From Shimia sp039969785 (GTDB lineage Bacteria > Pseudomonadota > Alphaproteobacteria > Rhodobacterales > Rhodobacteraceae), in NCBI RefSeq assembly GCF_039969785.1, contig NZ_JBDVNC010000017.1, forward strand, positions 124,001 through 188,000: a stretch of DNA of 64,000 nt, given 5' to 3'. Numbering within the stretch: position 1 is the first letter of the stretch; each line of letters starts with the position of its first letter. Positions 24,665 through 33,179 of the stretch are shown here, one piece after another. The notes below the pieces were generated by a model. The model saw nothing but the letters and a program-made list of their open reading frames with translations. It searched no databases and had not been told where the DNA came from. Both the position numbers and the translations under genes were made by a program.

Positions 24665-25891
24665 ATGTCCGCACCCAAAAAAGTTGTTCTGGCCTATTCC
24701 GGCGGCCTTGATACTTCGATCATCCTGAAATGGCTGCAAACCGAATATGACTGTGAAGTGGTGACATTCACCGCCGATCTGGGTCAAGGCGAAGAGCTTG
24801 AACCAGCCCGCCAAAAGGCCGAGCTGTTGGGGATCAAACCCGAAAACATCTTTATCGAAGATGTGCGCGAAGAGTTTGTGCGCGACTTTGTGTTCCCGAT
24901 GTTTCGCGCCAACGCACAGTACGAAGGTCTTTACCTGCTGGGCACATCGATTGCCCGTCCGCTGATTTCAAAGCGTTTGATCGAAATTGCCGAAGAAACC
25001 GGTGCCGACGCTGTGGCGCACGGTGCGACCGGCAAAGGCAACGATCAGGTCCGGTTTGAACTGGCAGCATACGCGCTGAATCCGGATATCAAAGTGATTG
25101 CGCCATGGCGCGAATGGGATTTGACCTCTCGCACGCGTTTGCTGGACTTTGCTGAACAAAACCAGATCCCGATTGCCAAGGATAAACGCGGCGAAGCGCC
25201 ATTCTCGGTGGATGCAAACCTGTTGCACACCTCGTCCGAAGGCAAGGTTCTGGAAGACCCTGCTGTTCAGGCGCCCGACTATGTTTTCCAGCGCACGGTT
25301 CATCCCGAAGATGCACCAGACACGCCGGAATTTATTGAGATCGGCTTTGAAAAAGGTGATCCCGTTTCGATCAACGGCGAGGCGATGAGCCCGGCCACGA
25401 TGCTGACCGCGCTGAATGAATATGGCCGCAAGCACGGCATTGGCCGGCTTGATCTGGTCGAAGGCCGGTTTGTTGGAATGAAATCGCGCGGCATCTATGA
25501 AACGCCCGGCGGTACCATTCTGATCGAAGCCCATCGTGGCATCGAATCCATCACCATGGATCGCGGCGCGATGCACATGAAAGACCAGCTGATGCCGCAA
25601 TATGCAGAGCTGATCTATAACGGTTTCTGGTATTCGCCCGAGCGTGAAATGCTGCAGGCCGCCATCGATCTGAGCCAGGAACACGTGACCGGTGTGACCC
25701 GTGTGAAACTGTACAAGGGCATGGCCACCACGGTTGGTCGCTGGTCGGATCACTCGCTTTATTCAGAAGAGCACGTCACTTTTGAAGAAGATGCGGGCGC
25801 TTATGACCAGAAGGACGCAGCCGGGTTTATTCAGTTGCAGGCCTTGCGTCTCAAGCTGATCGCGATGCGCAACAAGCGTGTCGGAAAGTAA
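24665..25891 (+). CDS. argG: Argininosuccinate synthase
   Basis: 408 aa from the ATG at 24665; an in-frame ATG at 24650 is less typical for the family. The PP-loop is LAYSGGLDTSIIL (residues 9-21), and GATGKGNDQVRFE and the MDRGAMHMKD region are conserved. It joins citrulline and aspartate with ATP to make argininosuccinate in arginine synthesis. Monocistronic here, with a promoter in the 80-base gap after nagA and a strong terminator downstream. Confidence 0.97.
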   Translation: MSAPKKVVLAYSGGLDTSIILKWLQTEYDCEVVTFTADLGQGEELEPARQKAELLGIKPENIFIEDVREEFVRDFVFPMFRANAQYEGLYLLGTSIARPLISKRLIEIAEETGADAVAHGATGKGNDQVRFELAAYALNPDIKVIAPWREWDLTSRTRLLDFAEQNQIPIAKDKRGEAPFSVDANLLHTSSEGKVLEDPAVQAPDYVFQRTVHPEDAPDTPEFIEIGFEKGDPVSINGEAMSPATMLTALNEYGRKHGIGRLDLVEGRFVGMKSRGIYETPGGTILIEAHRGIESITMDRGAMHMKDQLMPQYAELIYNGFWYSPEREMLQAAIDLSQEHVTGVTRVKLYKGMATTVGRWSDHSLYSEEHVTFEEDAGAYDQKDAAGFIQLQALRLKLIAMRNKRVGK

Positions 25892-25924
25892 GCGGAAGCC
25901 ACGTCACCGTTGAGAGAATTGAGA

Positions 25925-25955
25925 TGCTCGCCTAGTCACTAGGCGGGCATTTTTT
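25925..25955 (+). terminator. Intrinsic terminator of argG
   Basis: An 11-bp stem (TGCTCGCCTAG / CTAGGCGGGCA, one G-T pair) with a TCA loop, followed immediately by TTTTTT. A textbook rho-independent terminator; the next gene begins 13 bases later. Confidence 0.9.
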
Positions 25956-25967
25956 GTGAGGTTGAAC

Positions 25968-26249
25968 ATGCTGGAGAAGGTTGTCGAACGGATGCAAACC
26001 GAGCTGGCGTCCAAAGCTTTTGACGGGTCGATGAAGTTTGACTGTGGTGGTGACGGGGTTGTTGTGCTGAGCAACGGCGTCGCGTCGATGCAGGATCAGG
26101 ACACCGATTGCACGATCAAGATTAGCGCTGACAACCTTGTTAAGCTGCTGACAGGCAAGCTGAATCCCATGACCGGTGTGATGATGGGAAAGCTGAAAAT
26201 CTCGGGCGACATGGGTGTCGCGATGAAGCTGGCGCAGTTGTTGAAATAG
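25968..26249 (+). CDS. SCP2 sterol-binding-domain protein
   Basis: 93 aa from the ATG at 25968, with GAGG 6 bases upstream; a GTG at 25956 lies against the terminator T-run. The whole protein is one SCP2-like domain: DGSMKFDCGGDGVVVLSNG, DCTIKISADNLVKLLTGKLNP, and GKLKISGDMGVAMKLAQLL at the end. Such small proteins bind lipids or hydrophobic ligands in the cytoplasm; the ligand is unknown. The only gene between argG and the convergent sulfotransferase-like gene. Confidence 0.85.
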   Translation: MLEKVVERMQTELASKAFDGSMKFDCGGDGVVVLSNGVASMQDQDTDCTIKISADNLVKLLTGKLNPMTGVMMGKLKISGDMGVAMKLAQLLK

Positions 26250-26261
26250 GGTGAGCCCGGC

Positions 26262-26978
26262 TCAGGCCAGCTTTGCAGTCAGCATTTTTTCATAAAGCGG
26301 CAAGGCATCGTTCAGAACAAGACGAAGTGGTTCAGGGACATCCGGCAATGGCCCCTCGGCCCCGGCAAAACCCGTCGAATTCCAGACTGCGCCATACCAG
26401 TGTTTCGCCCAAACACCGTCGCTGGAATGGCCGCCCTTGGACCATGTCAACATGTCGGTCAGATAGTCTATCCCAATGGAATCACACAGTTTATTCAACA
26501 TGATTTCGGGGTTTTGACGAATGTCGTGGCTGTCGATCACAACCGGTGTTTGACCCCAGCTTTTGACCAGATCGAACAGCTCTGCCTGTTGGCGAAAGCC
26601 GATGTCGTCCAGCGTCGGATTTTCGCGTTTTGCCGCGTAGCTGGCGATCACCCGGGCCGGGTGGCGGATCAGGAACACGTTGACCGCTCCGCGCATCCAA
26701 TCTCGCGGCACACCGGGAACCATGTGCTGGGTCATATGTTTTTGATAGAAATGCGTTTTTTGCTCTGGGTTGGCGCCTGAAAGCATCGCTGCCACATCAT
26801 CTGGGTCTTGCGATTGGCTGGCAAGAATGTCGTCTCGCATTGGGTGATCCAGCCCGGTCAGTTTGAGATAGGCCGCATAAAAAGGTTCATCAACAACGGC
26901 GCAATCCGGGCGGTTGCCAAAGCTGTACATCATGGCCGTCGAGAGATTTCGCGGCCCGCTCCACATGGCGATTTTCAA
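26262..26978 (-). CDS. Sulfotransferase-like P-loop protein
   Basis: 238 aa. I chose the TTG at 26978 because AGGAG (26991-26987) is 8 bases upstream and the resulting start, KIAMWSGPRNLST, is the usual family N-terminus; TTG at 26984 would be only 2 bases from the site. The N-terminal SGPRNLSTAMMY resembles a PAPS-binding loop and FLIRHPARVIASY the 3'-phosphate motif. The acceptor is unknown, and a different nucleotide-dependent role is possible. Ends 12 bases from the SCP2 gene, convergent. Confidence 0.75.
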   Translation of the reverse strand: MKIAMWSGPRNLSTAMMYSFGNRPDCAVVDEPFYAAYLKLTGLDHPMRDDILASQSQDPDDVAAMLSGANPEQKTHFYQKHMTQHMVPGVPRDWMRGAVNVFLIRHPARVIASYAAKRENPTLDDIGFRQQAELFDLVKSWGQTPVVIDSHDIRQNPEIMLNKLCDSIGIDYLTDMLTWSKGGHSSDGVWAKHWYGAVWNSTGFAGAEGPLPDVPEPLRLVLNDALPLYEKMLTAKLA

Positions 26979-27174
26979 GCGCAAATCTCCTGTCGGTATT
27001 ACGTCGGTGTTGCGTCTGCAACGCGTAGGTGCGCCAGACGGGTTGAAGCGACGCTAGTGAATCTAAGACAGGTCGCCAAGCGGTAAAACGTATTCACCAA
27101 GCCGTGACATTTGATGTCGCCCCGTTGCGCTTGGACGCGCTAGGGCGCAGCGTGTTCTTAACGGAGTATGCAAC
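26979..27174. promoter_or_regulatory. Divergent promoter region, sulfotransferase-like gene / msrA
   Basis: About 195 bases between two divergent genes. Apart from the two ribosome sites (AGGAG on the minus strand, CGGAG before msrA), no specific operator was recognised. Confidence 0.35.
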
Positions 27175-27837
27175 ATGTCAAAGTTTCAAAATCTCAAAAG
27201 TTTCGTTCTGTTCGCGCTGATCCTGATCGGAGCGGGCATACAGGGGCATCGCGCCCATGCCGCAGGAACCGAAACGCTTGTCGTCGCGGGCGGCTGTTTC
27301 TGGTGCGTTGAAAGCGATTTCGAAAGCGTGCCGGGCGTAAAATCGGCCGTATCCGGATATACAGGTGGCACAACAAAAAACCCAAGCTACAAGGATGTCA
27401 CACGGGGCGGAACCGGACATTACGAAGCGGTCGAAATCAAGTTTGACCCCGGCAAGGTCAGCCGTGACCAAATTCTGAACATGTTTTTTCGGTCAGTTGA
27501 TCCCACGGATGCTGGGGGCCAGTTTTGCGACCGCGGAGACAGCTATCGCACAGCTGTTTTTTTCTCCAATGACGCTCAGAAGCAAGCAGCAGACCGTGCC
27601 AAGAAAGAAGCCGAAGTTGCACTGAAACGCAAAGTGGTAACACCTGTCTTGCCTGCCAAAAAATTCTACAAAGCAGAGGCATATCATCAGGATTACTACA
27701 AGGGCACCAAGATTGTGTTGACCCGGTTTGGTCCCAAGAAACAATCTTCGGCATATAAGCGGTATCGCGAGGCGTGTGGGCGCGACAAGCGCGTGAAGCA
27801 GCTTTGGGGAAATGCCGCGCCGTTTGTCGGGCATTGA
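27175..27837 (+). CDS. msrA: Exported peptide methionine sulfoxide reductase A
   Basis: 220 aa. The active-site motif is GGCFWCVE with Cys41; YTGGTTKNPSYKDVTRGGTGHYEAV-type residues (key: YTGG, GTGHYE) follow, and the C-terminal YHQDYY is conserved. Residues 1-29 form a signal peptide (RAHA before AGTET), so the enzyme should act in the periplasm, reducing Met-S-sulfoxide in exported proteins. Additional cysteines in FCDRGD and REACGRD could act as resolving residues. Gene stands alone, convergent with rbsK. Confidence 0.93.
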   Translation: MSKFQNLKSFVLFALILIGAGIQGHRAHAAGTETLVVAGGCFWCVESDFESVPGVKSAVSGYTGGTTKNPSYKDVTRGGTGHYEAVEIKFDPGKVSRDQILNMFFRSVDPTDAGGQFCDRGDSYRTAVFFSNDAQKQAADRAKKEAEVALKRKVVTPVLPAKKFYKAEAYHQDYYKGTKIVLTRFGPKKQSSAYKRYREACGRDKRVKQLWGNAAPFVGH

Positions 27838-27849
27838 CTCCCCAAGGTT

Positions 27850-28719
27850 TCAGAACCGGGTTTCAGTTACATCCTTAAGATCGGGAATAACGTCTGCCGT
27901 GCCTGCACGCGTCACCATGATCGCAGCAGCGCGGCTGGCCAGTGTGATGGCCTGTTCCATAGATAATCCCCTGTCACGGGCTGCCAGGACATAGCCCGTG
28001 AATGTATCCCCGGCGCCGGTGGTATCGATCGGCGTGACGGGGAACGCGGGGAAATCACGCGATGCCCCATCGTGCAACCACCGTGCACCCTTTGACCCCA
28101 GTGTGATAATGACGTCACGCACGCCAAGATCCGAGGGGTTCTTGCCTGTCGCTTGCGCCAGTTGCTGCGCCTCAACTTCATTCAGAATCAGGAAATCAAG
28201 CAACGGTAGAACAGCCGCGGTGGCCTCTGCGTCAAAGGGTGCGGCGGCGTAGGCGATGAACAGGCCAAGTTTTCGCGCAATGTCAGCCGCTTCGCGTTGA
28301 TGTGATGTTTCATTTTGCATCAATAGCGTGTCGCCGGGTGAAGCCTCGGTCAACGCGGCAGTGAGAGCTTGGTGTGGAATCGCGTGATTGGCACCTTGAA
28401 ACAGCACAATCGCGTTTTCGCCGTTGTTATCCACATTGATGATTGCATGCCCGGTTGGCGTGCCCGGCAATGTCGCGATATGGCGCGTATCGACGCCAAA
28501 TTCTGTCAAACGCTGAACCGCCCATGTGCCATCTGTTCCGACAGCGCCGATATGAACGGCATGCGCACCGGCCCGGGCGCTGGCAACAGACATGTTGGCA
28601 CCTTTTCCACCAAGGCCCCGGGACAATTCGTTTGCGGACAGCGTTTCCCCCGGCCCGGGCAGGTGCGGCACACGGTAAACATGGTCCGCATTGATCGATC
28701 CGAGGTTGTAAATGGCCAT
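27850..28719 (-). CDS. rbsK: Ribokinase-like PfkB carbohydrate kinase
   Basis: 289 aa from the ATG at 28719, with AAGGA upstream; the frame stays open for another 65 codons but that stretch is the mutS leader on the other strand. Motifs: GSINADHVYRV, SRGLGGKGANMSVASARAG (sugar site), and PIDTTGAGDTFTGY with the catalytic Asp and anion hole. Phosphorylates ribose or a related sugar with ATP. No sugar transporter is nearby, so the specificity is a family-level call. Confidence 0.85.
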   Translation of the reverse strand: MAIYNLGSINADHVYRVPHLPGPGETLSANELSRGLGGKGANMSVASARAGAHAVHIGAVGTDGTWAVQRLTEFGVDTRHIATLPGTPTGHAIINVDNNGENAIVLFQGANHAIPHQALTAALTEASPGDTLLMQNETSHQREAADIARKLGLFIAYAAAPFDAEATAAVLPLLDFLILNEVEAQQLAQATGKNPSDLGVRDVIITLGSKGARWLHDGASRDFPAFPVTPIDTTGAGDTFTGYVLAARDRGLSMEQAITLASRAAAIMVTRAGTADVIPDLKDVTETRF

Positions 28720-28858
28720 ACTGGAGTCCTTGTATTGGTCAGGTTCAGTCGAGCAAATCAAATCCGCCTTGTCCATGCCAGATCGACGCGTTTTCGGGTT
28801 TTCGCCGGGGTCGCAAGTTTGATAGACCTTGAGGCCAATCACCTTGGGGGTTGATCCG

Positions 28859-31501
28859 TTGAGTGCAGGCAAATCTGGCGTCACGCCAATGATGGCGCAA
28901 TTTCTGGAGATCAAAGCGCAATATCCAAATGCGTTGTTGTTCTACCGGATGGGCGATTTTTACGAGATGTTCTTTGACGACGCGATCGCGGCGGCTGAAG
29001 CGCTGGATATCGCGTTGACCAAACGCGGCAAACACGAAGGGGCGGAAATTCCAATGTGTGGCGTGCCGCATCACGCCGCCGAGGGATATTTTCTGACCCT
29101 TATCCGCAAAGGGTTTCGCGTCGCCGTTTGTGAACAAATGGAAAGCCCCGCCGAAGCGAAAAAGCGCGGTTACAAGGCGGTTGTGCGCCGCGAAGTTGTG
29201 CGACTTGTCACGCCCGGCACGCTGACCGAAGACTCACTGTTGGATGCAAGGCGGCACAATTTTCTGGCCGCATACGGTGTTGTGCGCGATGAAGCTGCCT
29301 TGGCCTGGGCGGATATTTCGACCGGTGCATTGTTTGTTATGCCAATCCCTCCGGTCCGGTTGGGGCCGGAATTGGCTCGATTGGCACCTTCTGAGCTTTT
29401 GGTGGCTGAAGGATCAGAGACAGAATTGGCTGAAATAGTCTCTGATATGGGCGTGCCAATGACGCCGATGTCACGTGGATCATTTGATTCCAGCCATGCC
29501 GAAAAACGTGTTGCAGCAGTCTTTAAGACAACGTCGCTTGAGGCATTTGGCACGTTTTGCCGCGCTGAAACCGGCGCGTTGGGCGCAATTGTTGATTATC
29601 TGGACCTGACGCAAAAGGGCAAGCTGCCTCTGCTTCAACCCCCGGTGCGACAGGCCGCTGCGTCTGTCATGCAAATTGATGCCGCCACACGTCGCAATCT
29701 TGAGCTGACACATGCGTTGTCCGGGGGGCGAAGCGGGTCGCTTTTGTCTGTGATCGACCGGACATTGACGGCAGGTGGCGCGCGGCTGTTGGAACAGCGG
29801 TTATCCTCACCTTCTATTCAATTAGAGACTGTTCATGCCCGATTGGACGCGGTTTCGTATTTTTCTGAGCATCGTTCCGTGGCGCGTGATCTGCGGGATA
29901 TGTTGCGCAAGGTACCCGATATGGACCGGGCATTGTCGCGCCTGTCGTTGGATCGTGGCGGCCCGCGTGATCTGGCCGCGATCAGAAATGCGTTGGGCCA
30001 GGCTCAGGAAATCGCGACGAGCGCCTATCCGGATACAATTCCGAAGGTCGTCGGAAATGCTTTGGCCGCGTTGGAAGGGCATGATCATCTTTTGACGCTG
30101 TTGGAACAGGCGCTGATCGCTGAGCCACCGCTATTGGCCCGGGAAGGTGGGTTCATTGCGCCGGGATATAACGCAGAACTGGACGAAAGCCGCACATTGC
30201 GGGACGAAGGGCGTGGTGTGATTGCTGGTATGCAGGCGCAATACGCGCAGCAAACCGGTGTCTCTTCGCTGAAAATCAAGCACAACAATGTTTTGGGGTA
30301 CTTTATCGAAACAACGGCGAAACATGCCGACGTGATGATGTCCGCGCCGTTGTCTGAAACTTATATCCATCGTCAGACCACAGCCAATCAGGTGCGATTC
30401 ACCACGGTCGAGTTGAGCGAGCTTGAAACGCGCATTCTGAACGCTGGAAATCACGCGCTGGAGATTGAAAAGCGGCTCTATGACAGCCTGAAAGGCGCTG
30501 TCTTAAACGTGTCCGGGCAGATCGCGACAGCGGCCAGAGCGTTGGCAGAAATTGATTTGGGCTGCGCATTGGCCGAGCTGGCGATTGGGGAAAGCTGGTG
30601 CCGCCCGGATGTGAATGACAGTAAAGATTTTTCGATCCAAGGCGGGAGACATCCAGTCGTTGAAGCCGCGCTGAAACAGACGGGTGAGCCGTTTGTGGGC
30701 AATGACTGTGATCTGTCAGGTGCGGATCAAGCCAGTATTTGGCTGTTAACTGGTCCAAACATGGCGGGTAAATCGACGTTTTTACGGCAAAACGCATTGA
30801 TCGCCTTGTTGGCGCAGATGGGCAGCTTTGTTCCGGCATCCTCGGCTCGTATCGGGTTGGTCAGCCAGCTGTTCAGCCGGGTTGGCGCATCTGACGATCT
30901 GGCGCGGGGTCGGTCGACATTCATGGTGGAAATGGTCGAAACCGCCGCCATTTTGAATCAGGCAGATGACCGTGCATTGGTCATTCTGGATGAAATCGGA
31001 CGTGGAACGGCGACTTATGATGGGTTGTCGATTGCCTGGGCGACGCTTGAACATCTGCATGACATGAACAAATCACGCGCGCTTTTTGCGACGCATTATC
31101 ACGAGATGACGCAACTGGCTGGCAAGCTGAGCGGCGTTGCCAATGCGACCGTGACCGTGCGCGAATGGGAAGGTGAGGTCATTTTCCTGCATGAAGTAAA
31201 GCAGGGCGCAGCGGATCGGTCTTATGGCGTTCAGGTCGCACAGCTGGCCGGATTGCCGAAAGTGGTTGTCGAACGTGCCCGCGTGGTGCTGGAGGCCCTG
31301 GAAAAGGGCGAACGTGAAGGGCCGGCGCACAAGGCGTTGATTGACGATTTGCCGTTGTTTGCAGCCAGCCCTGCGCCCGTTGTGGCTGTGAAACCGGAGC
31401 CAAATCTGCTGGAACAGAGACTAGATGATATTCATCCAGATGCTCTTACACCACGAGAGGCGTTGGATTTGCTTTACGAACTGAAAGATCTATCAGGATA
31501 A
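28859..31501 (+). CDS. mutS: DNA mismatch repair protein MutS
   Basis: 880 aa if the TTG at 28859 is used, giving a 7-residue lead before VTPMMAQFLEIK as in relatives; GGGGG lies 9 bases upstream. TTG at 28829 and ATG at 28889 are alternatives. The mismatch-binding motif FYRMGDFYEMF (Phe and Glu) is near residue 30. The ATPase has LLTGPNMAGKST, a GRSTFMVEM signature and VILDEIGRGT. Recognises mismatches and starts repair with MutL. Divergent from rbsK; ends 2 bases from the convergent TPM gene. Confidence 0.97.
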   Translation: MSAGKSGVTPMMAQFLEIKAQYPNALLFYRMGDFYEMFFDDAIAAAEALDIALTKRGKHEGAEIPMCGVPHHAAEGYFLTLIRKGFRVAVCEQMESPAEAKKRGYKAVVRREVVRLVTPGTLTEDSLLDARRHNFLAAYGVVRDEAALAWADISTGALFVMPIPPVRLGPELARLAPSELLVAEGSETELAEIVSDMGVPMTPMSRGSFDSSHAEKRVAAVFKTTSLEAFGTFCRAETGALGAIVDYLDLTQKGKLPLLQPPVRQAAASVMQIDAATRRNLELTHALSGGRSGSLLSVIDRTLTAGGARLLEQRLSSPSIQLETVHARLDAVSYFSEHRSVARDLRDMLRKVPDMDRALSRLSLDRGGPRDLAAIRNALGQAQEIATSAYPDTIPKVVGNALAALEGHDHLLTLLEQALIAEPPLLAREGGFIAPGYNAELDESRTLRDEGRGVIAGMQAQYAQQTGVSSLKIKHNNVLGYFIETTAKHADVMMSAPLSETYIHRQTTANQVRFTTVELSELETRILNAGNHALEIEKRLYDSLKGAVLNVSGQIATAARALAEIDLGCALAELAIGESWCRPDVNDSKDFSIQGGRHPVVEAALKQTGEPFVGNDCDLSGADQASIWLLTGPNMAGKSTFLRQNALIALLAQMGSFVPASSARIGLVSQLFSRVGASDDLARGRSTFMVEMVETAAILNQADDRALVILDEIGRGTATYDGLSIAWATLEHLHDMNKSRALFATHYHEMTQLAGKLSGVANATVTVREWEGEVIFLHEVKQGAADRSYGVQVAQLAGLPKVVVERARVVLEALEKGEREGPAHKALIDDLPLFAASPAPVVAVKPEPNLLEQRLDDIHPDALTPREALDLLYELKDLSG

Positions 31502-31503
31502 CT

Positions 31504-32556
31504 TTACCAGCTTCCAGACGCCCCTCCTCCGGATGAAGAGCCACCGCCAAACGAACTGGACGACGAGGAACTGGAAGATGATTTCTTGGGGATTGTGCGC
31601 GTTGCGCTCCAGGTATTGTGGCAGTGGTGGCATTGATAATCGATGCGCTTAAGACCGGTAGAGCTGGTCGTGGCAGATGTAATAATTGTCGTGTCGCCCT
31701 CAACTGTTCGAAAGCCGCAAGAGCGACATGCCCCATATTGAGAAAACCATGCGCGGTAGCCCTCTACGGTTTGATGGTCGCATTTTGGGCATTCCCAGAC
31801 GTCATAATCAACGCTTTTAAGGCGTTCTTCGGTGATTTGCCCCTGTTGTAGGTGGCTGTCTTCCCATTGTTCGGAAAGGCGCGTCATCCTGGCACCGTCC
31901 GTTGGACAGATCCGAGGTTTGTTGCGCTGCCAGCGTCGGTACAGTTGCGCCGGTATTGCCAGAAGCGGCGCGAGGATCAGGAGGAGCCATTCGCCAAGCG
32001 CGTCGATCCCGCGTTTGATCTTGGCCAAGAATTTCTGAAACCCGTTCATCCCCTGTTCACCCGGCAGCGAACCAGTCAGGTTGAGGATGACGGCCGTTAC
32101 GCCATCCTGGATGCCGCGCACATAGTCATCATCGCGAAACCGGGGCAGAATTTCGTCATCGATGATGGCTTTCATCGGCGCATCCTTGGACGACGCATAG
32201 CCGGAACCAACCTCAATCCGCATTTTTCGATCAAAACGAGAGACCAGCATCAACACGCCGTCGTTTCGCGTCGCGTCGCCGACGCCCCAATAATTGAAAA
32301 GCCCCGTCGCGAAGGGTTCGATCGCGCCATTGTGATCGAAGTCAGACATTAGGGGGATCGTCACAACCGTGAATTCGATACCGCTTTCTGTACGAAGCCG
32401 TTCAAGTTTGGTGCGAATGCCCTGCTCTTCTTCGTCGTTCAGAAGGTCCGCAAAATCGTTAACAAAGAGTTCCTGATAATCCGGATAGGTCTGGCCCTGA
32501 ACCACCGTTGCGGTTGCGAGAAAAACCACGGTCAGAATTCTGAGAAATGCGCGCAA
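31504..32556 (-). CDS. TPM-domain protein with CxxC pairs and a Ser/Gly-rich tail
   Basis: 350 aa from a TTG at 32556, fixed by GGAGG (32568-32564) 7 bases upstream. Signal peptide 1-21. Residues about 28-155 are a TPM (TLP18.3/Psb32/MOLO-1) domain with VNDFADLLNDEE and RIEVGSGYAS. A hydrophobic stretch (about 185-205) follows, then three CxxC pairs (CPKC, CRSC, CHHC) that suggest zinc ribbons, and a poly-Ser run ending GGGSSSGGGASGSW, a common tail in this family. Likely membrane-anchored; function unknown. Its ribosome site lies inside the grpE terminator. Confidence 0.82.
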   Translation of the reverse strand: MRAFLRILTVVFLATATVVQGQTYPDYQELFVNDFADLLNDEEEQGIRTKLERLRTESGIEFTVVTIPLMSDFDHNGAIEPFATGLFNYWGVGDATRNDGVLMLVSRFDRKMRIEVGSGYASSKDAPMKAIIDDEILPRFRDDDYVRGIQDGVTAVILNLTGSLPGEQGMNGFQKFLAKIKRGIDALGEWLLLILAPLLAIPAQLYRRWQRNKPRICPTDGARMTRLSEQWEDSHLQQGQITEERLKSVDYDVWECPKCDHQTVEGYRAWFSQYGACRSCGFRTVEGDTTIITSATTSSTGLKRIDYQCHHCHNTWSATRTIPKKSSSSSSSSSSFGGGSSSGGGASGSW

Positions 32557-32586
32557 GAAAAAGCCTCCGTCAATGACAGAGGCTTT
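32555..32586 (-). terminator. grpE terminator overlapping the TPM-gene ribosome site
   Basis: Minus strand: AAAGCCTC (32586-32579), 11-base loop, GAGGCTTT (32567-32560) and more T. It is a good intrinsic terminator for grpE. The 3' arm contains the GGAGG used by the TPM gene, whose TTG start follows the T-run. Confidence 0.75.
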
Positions 32587-32609
32587 CTAACATTTTTGTC
32601 AGGGGCTGT

Positions 32610-33170
32610 TTAGCCGGGGTTTGACGAAACGCCGACTTTGGCTGGCCGCAACAGGCGGTCATGCAACATAAAGCCTTCGGCAGATATCTGAATGATTTCA
32701 CCTGCCTTGGTGCCCGGCAAGGGGGCTTCGAACATCGCTTCGTGCATTTTCGGGTCGAATTTGTCACCGACTTCGGGCGAGACCATGTCGATGCCGTGCT
32801 TGGAGAACGTGTTCAAAAGCTCGCGCATTGTCAGCTCGAGGCCCTCGATCAGAGCGGCTGAGGATGCTTTTTGTTCCTCAGTGATCGATTCAACGGCACG
32901 TTTCATGTTGTCAAACACAGGCAACATGTCGCGTGCCAGCTTGGAACCGCCATATTGCTCTGCTTCGCGCCGGGCGCGTTCGCCGCGTTTGCGGGAATTT
33001 TCTGCATCCGCAAGGGCGCGCATCCAACGGTCTTTCATTTGATCCCGTTCGGCACGCAATTCATCAAGCTCGACTGCCTCGTCTGCCAGATCATCAAGAC
33101 TCTGCGCATATTCTTCGGCTTCGGCTTCTTCAATATCGTCCAGAAACTCGTTTTCTTTCGGCTCTGCCAT
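32610..33170 (-). CDS. grpE: Nucleotide exchange factor GrpE
   Basis: 186 aa. An acidic N-terminus (EEAEAEEYAQSLDDLADEA) leads to a long coiled coil with ALADAENSRKRGERARREAE. The C-terminal wing has GVEM-like segments and GDKFDPKMHEAMFEAP and GFMLHDRLLRPAKVGVS, the standard GrpE end. It releases ADP from DnaK. Follows hrcA by 9 bases, giving the hrcA-grpE heat-shock operon, and is closed by a hairpin terminator. Confidence 0.96.
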   Translation of the reverse strand: MAEPKENEFLDDIEEAEAEEYAQSLDDLADEAVELDELRAERDQMKDRWMRALADAENSRKRGERARREAEQYGGSKLARDMLPVFDNMKRAVESITEEQKASSAALIEGLELTMRELLNTFSKHGIDMVSPEVGDKFDPKMHEAMFEAPLPGTKAGEIIQISAEGFMLHDRLLRPAKVGVSSNPG

Positions 33171-33179
33171 TTCTCACCT

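Noticed and set aside
24968..25753. Long open frame antisense to argG (261 codons)
   Set aside because: It is the shadow of a strongly conserved gene with GC-rich codon use; composition is His/Arg-rich and unlike any known protein.
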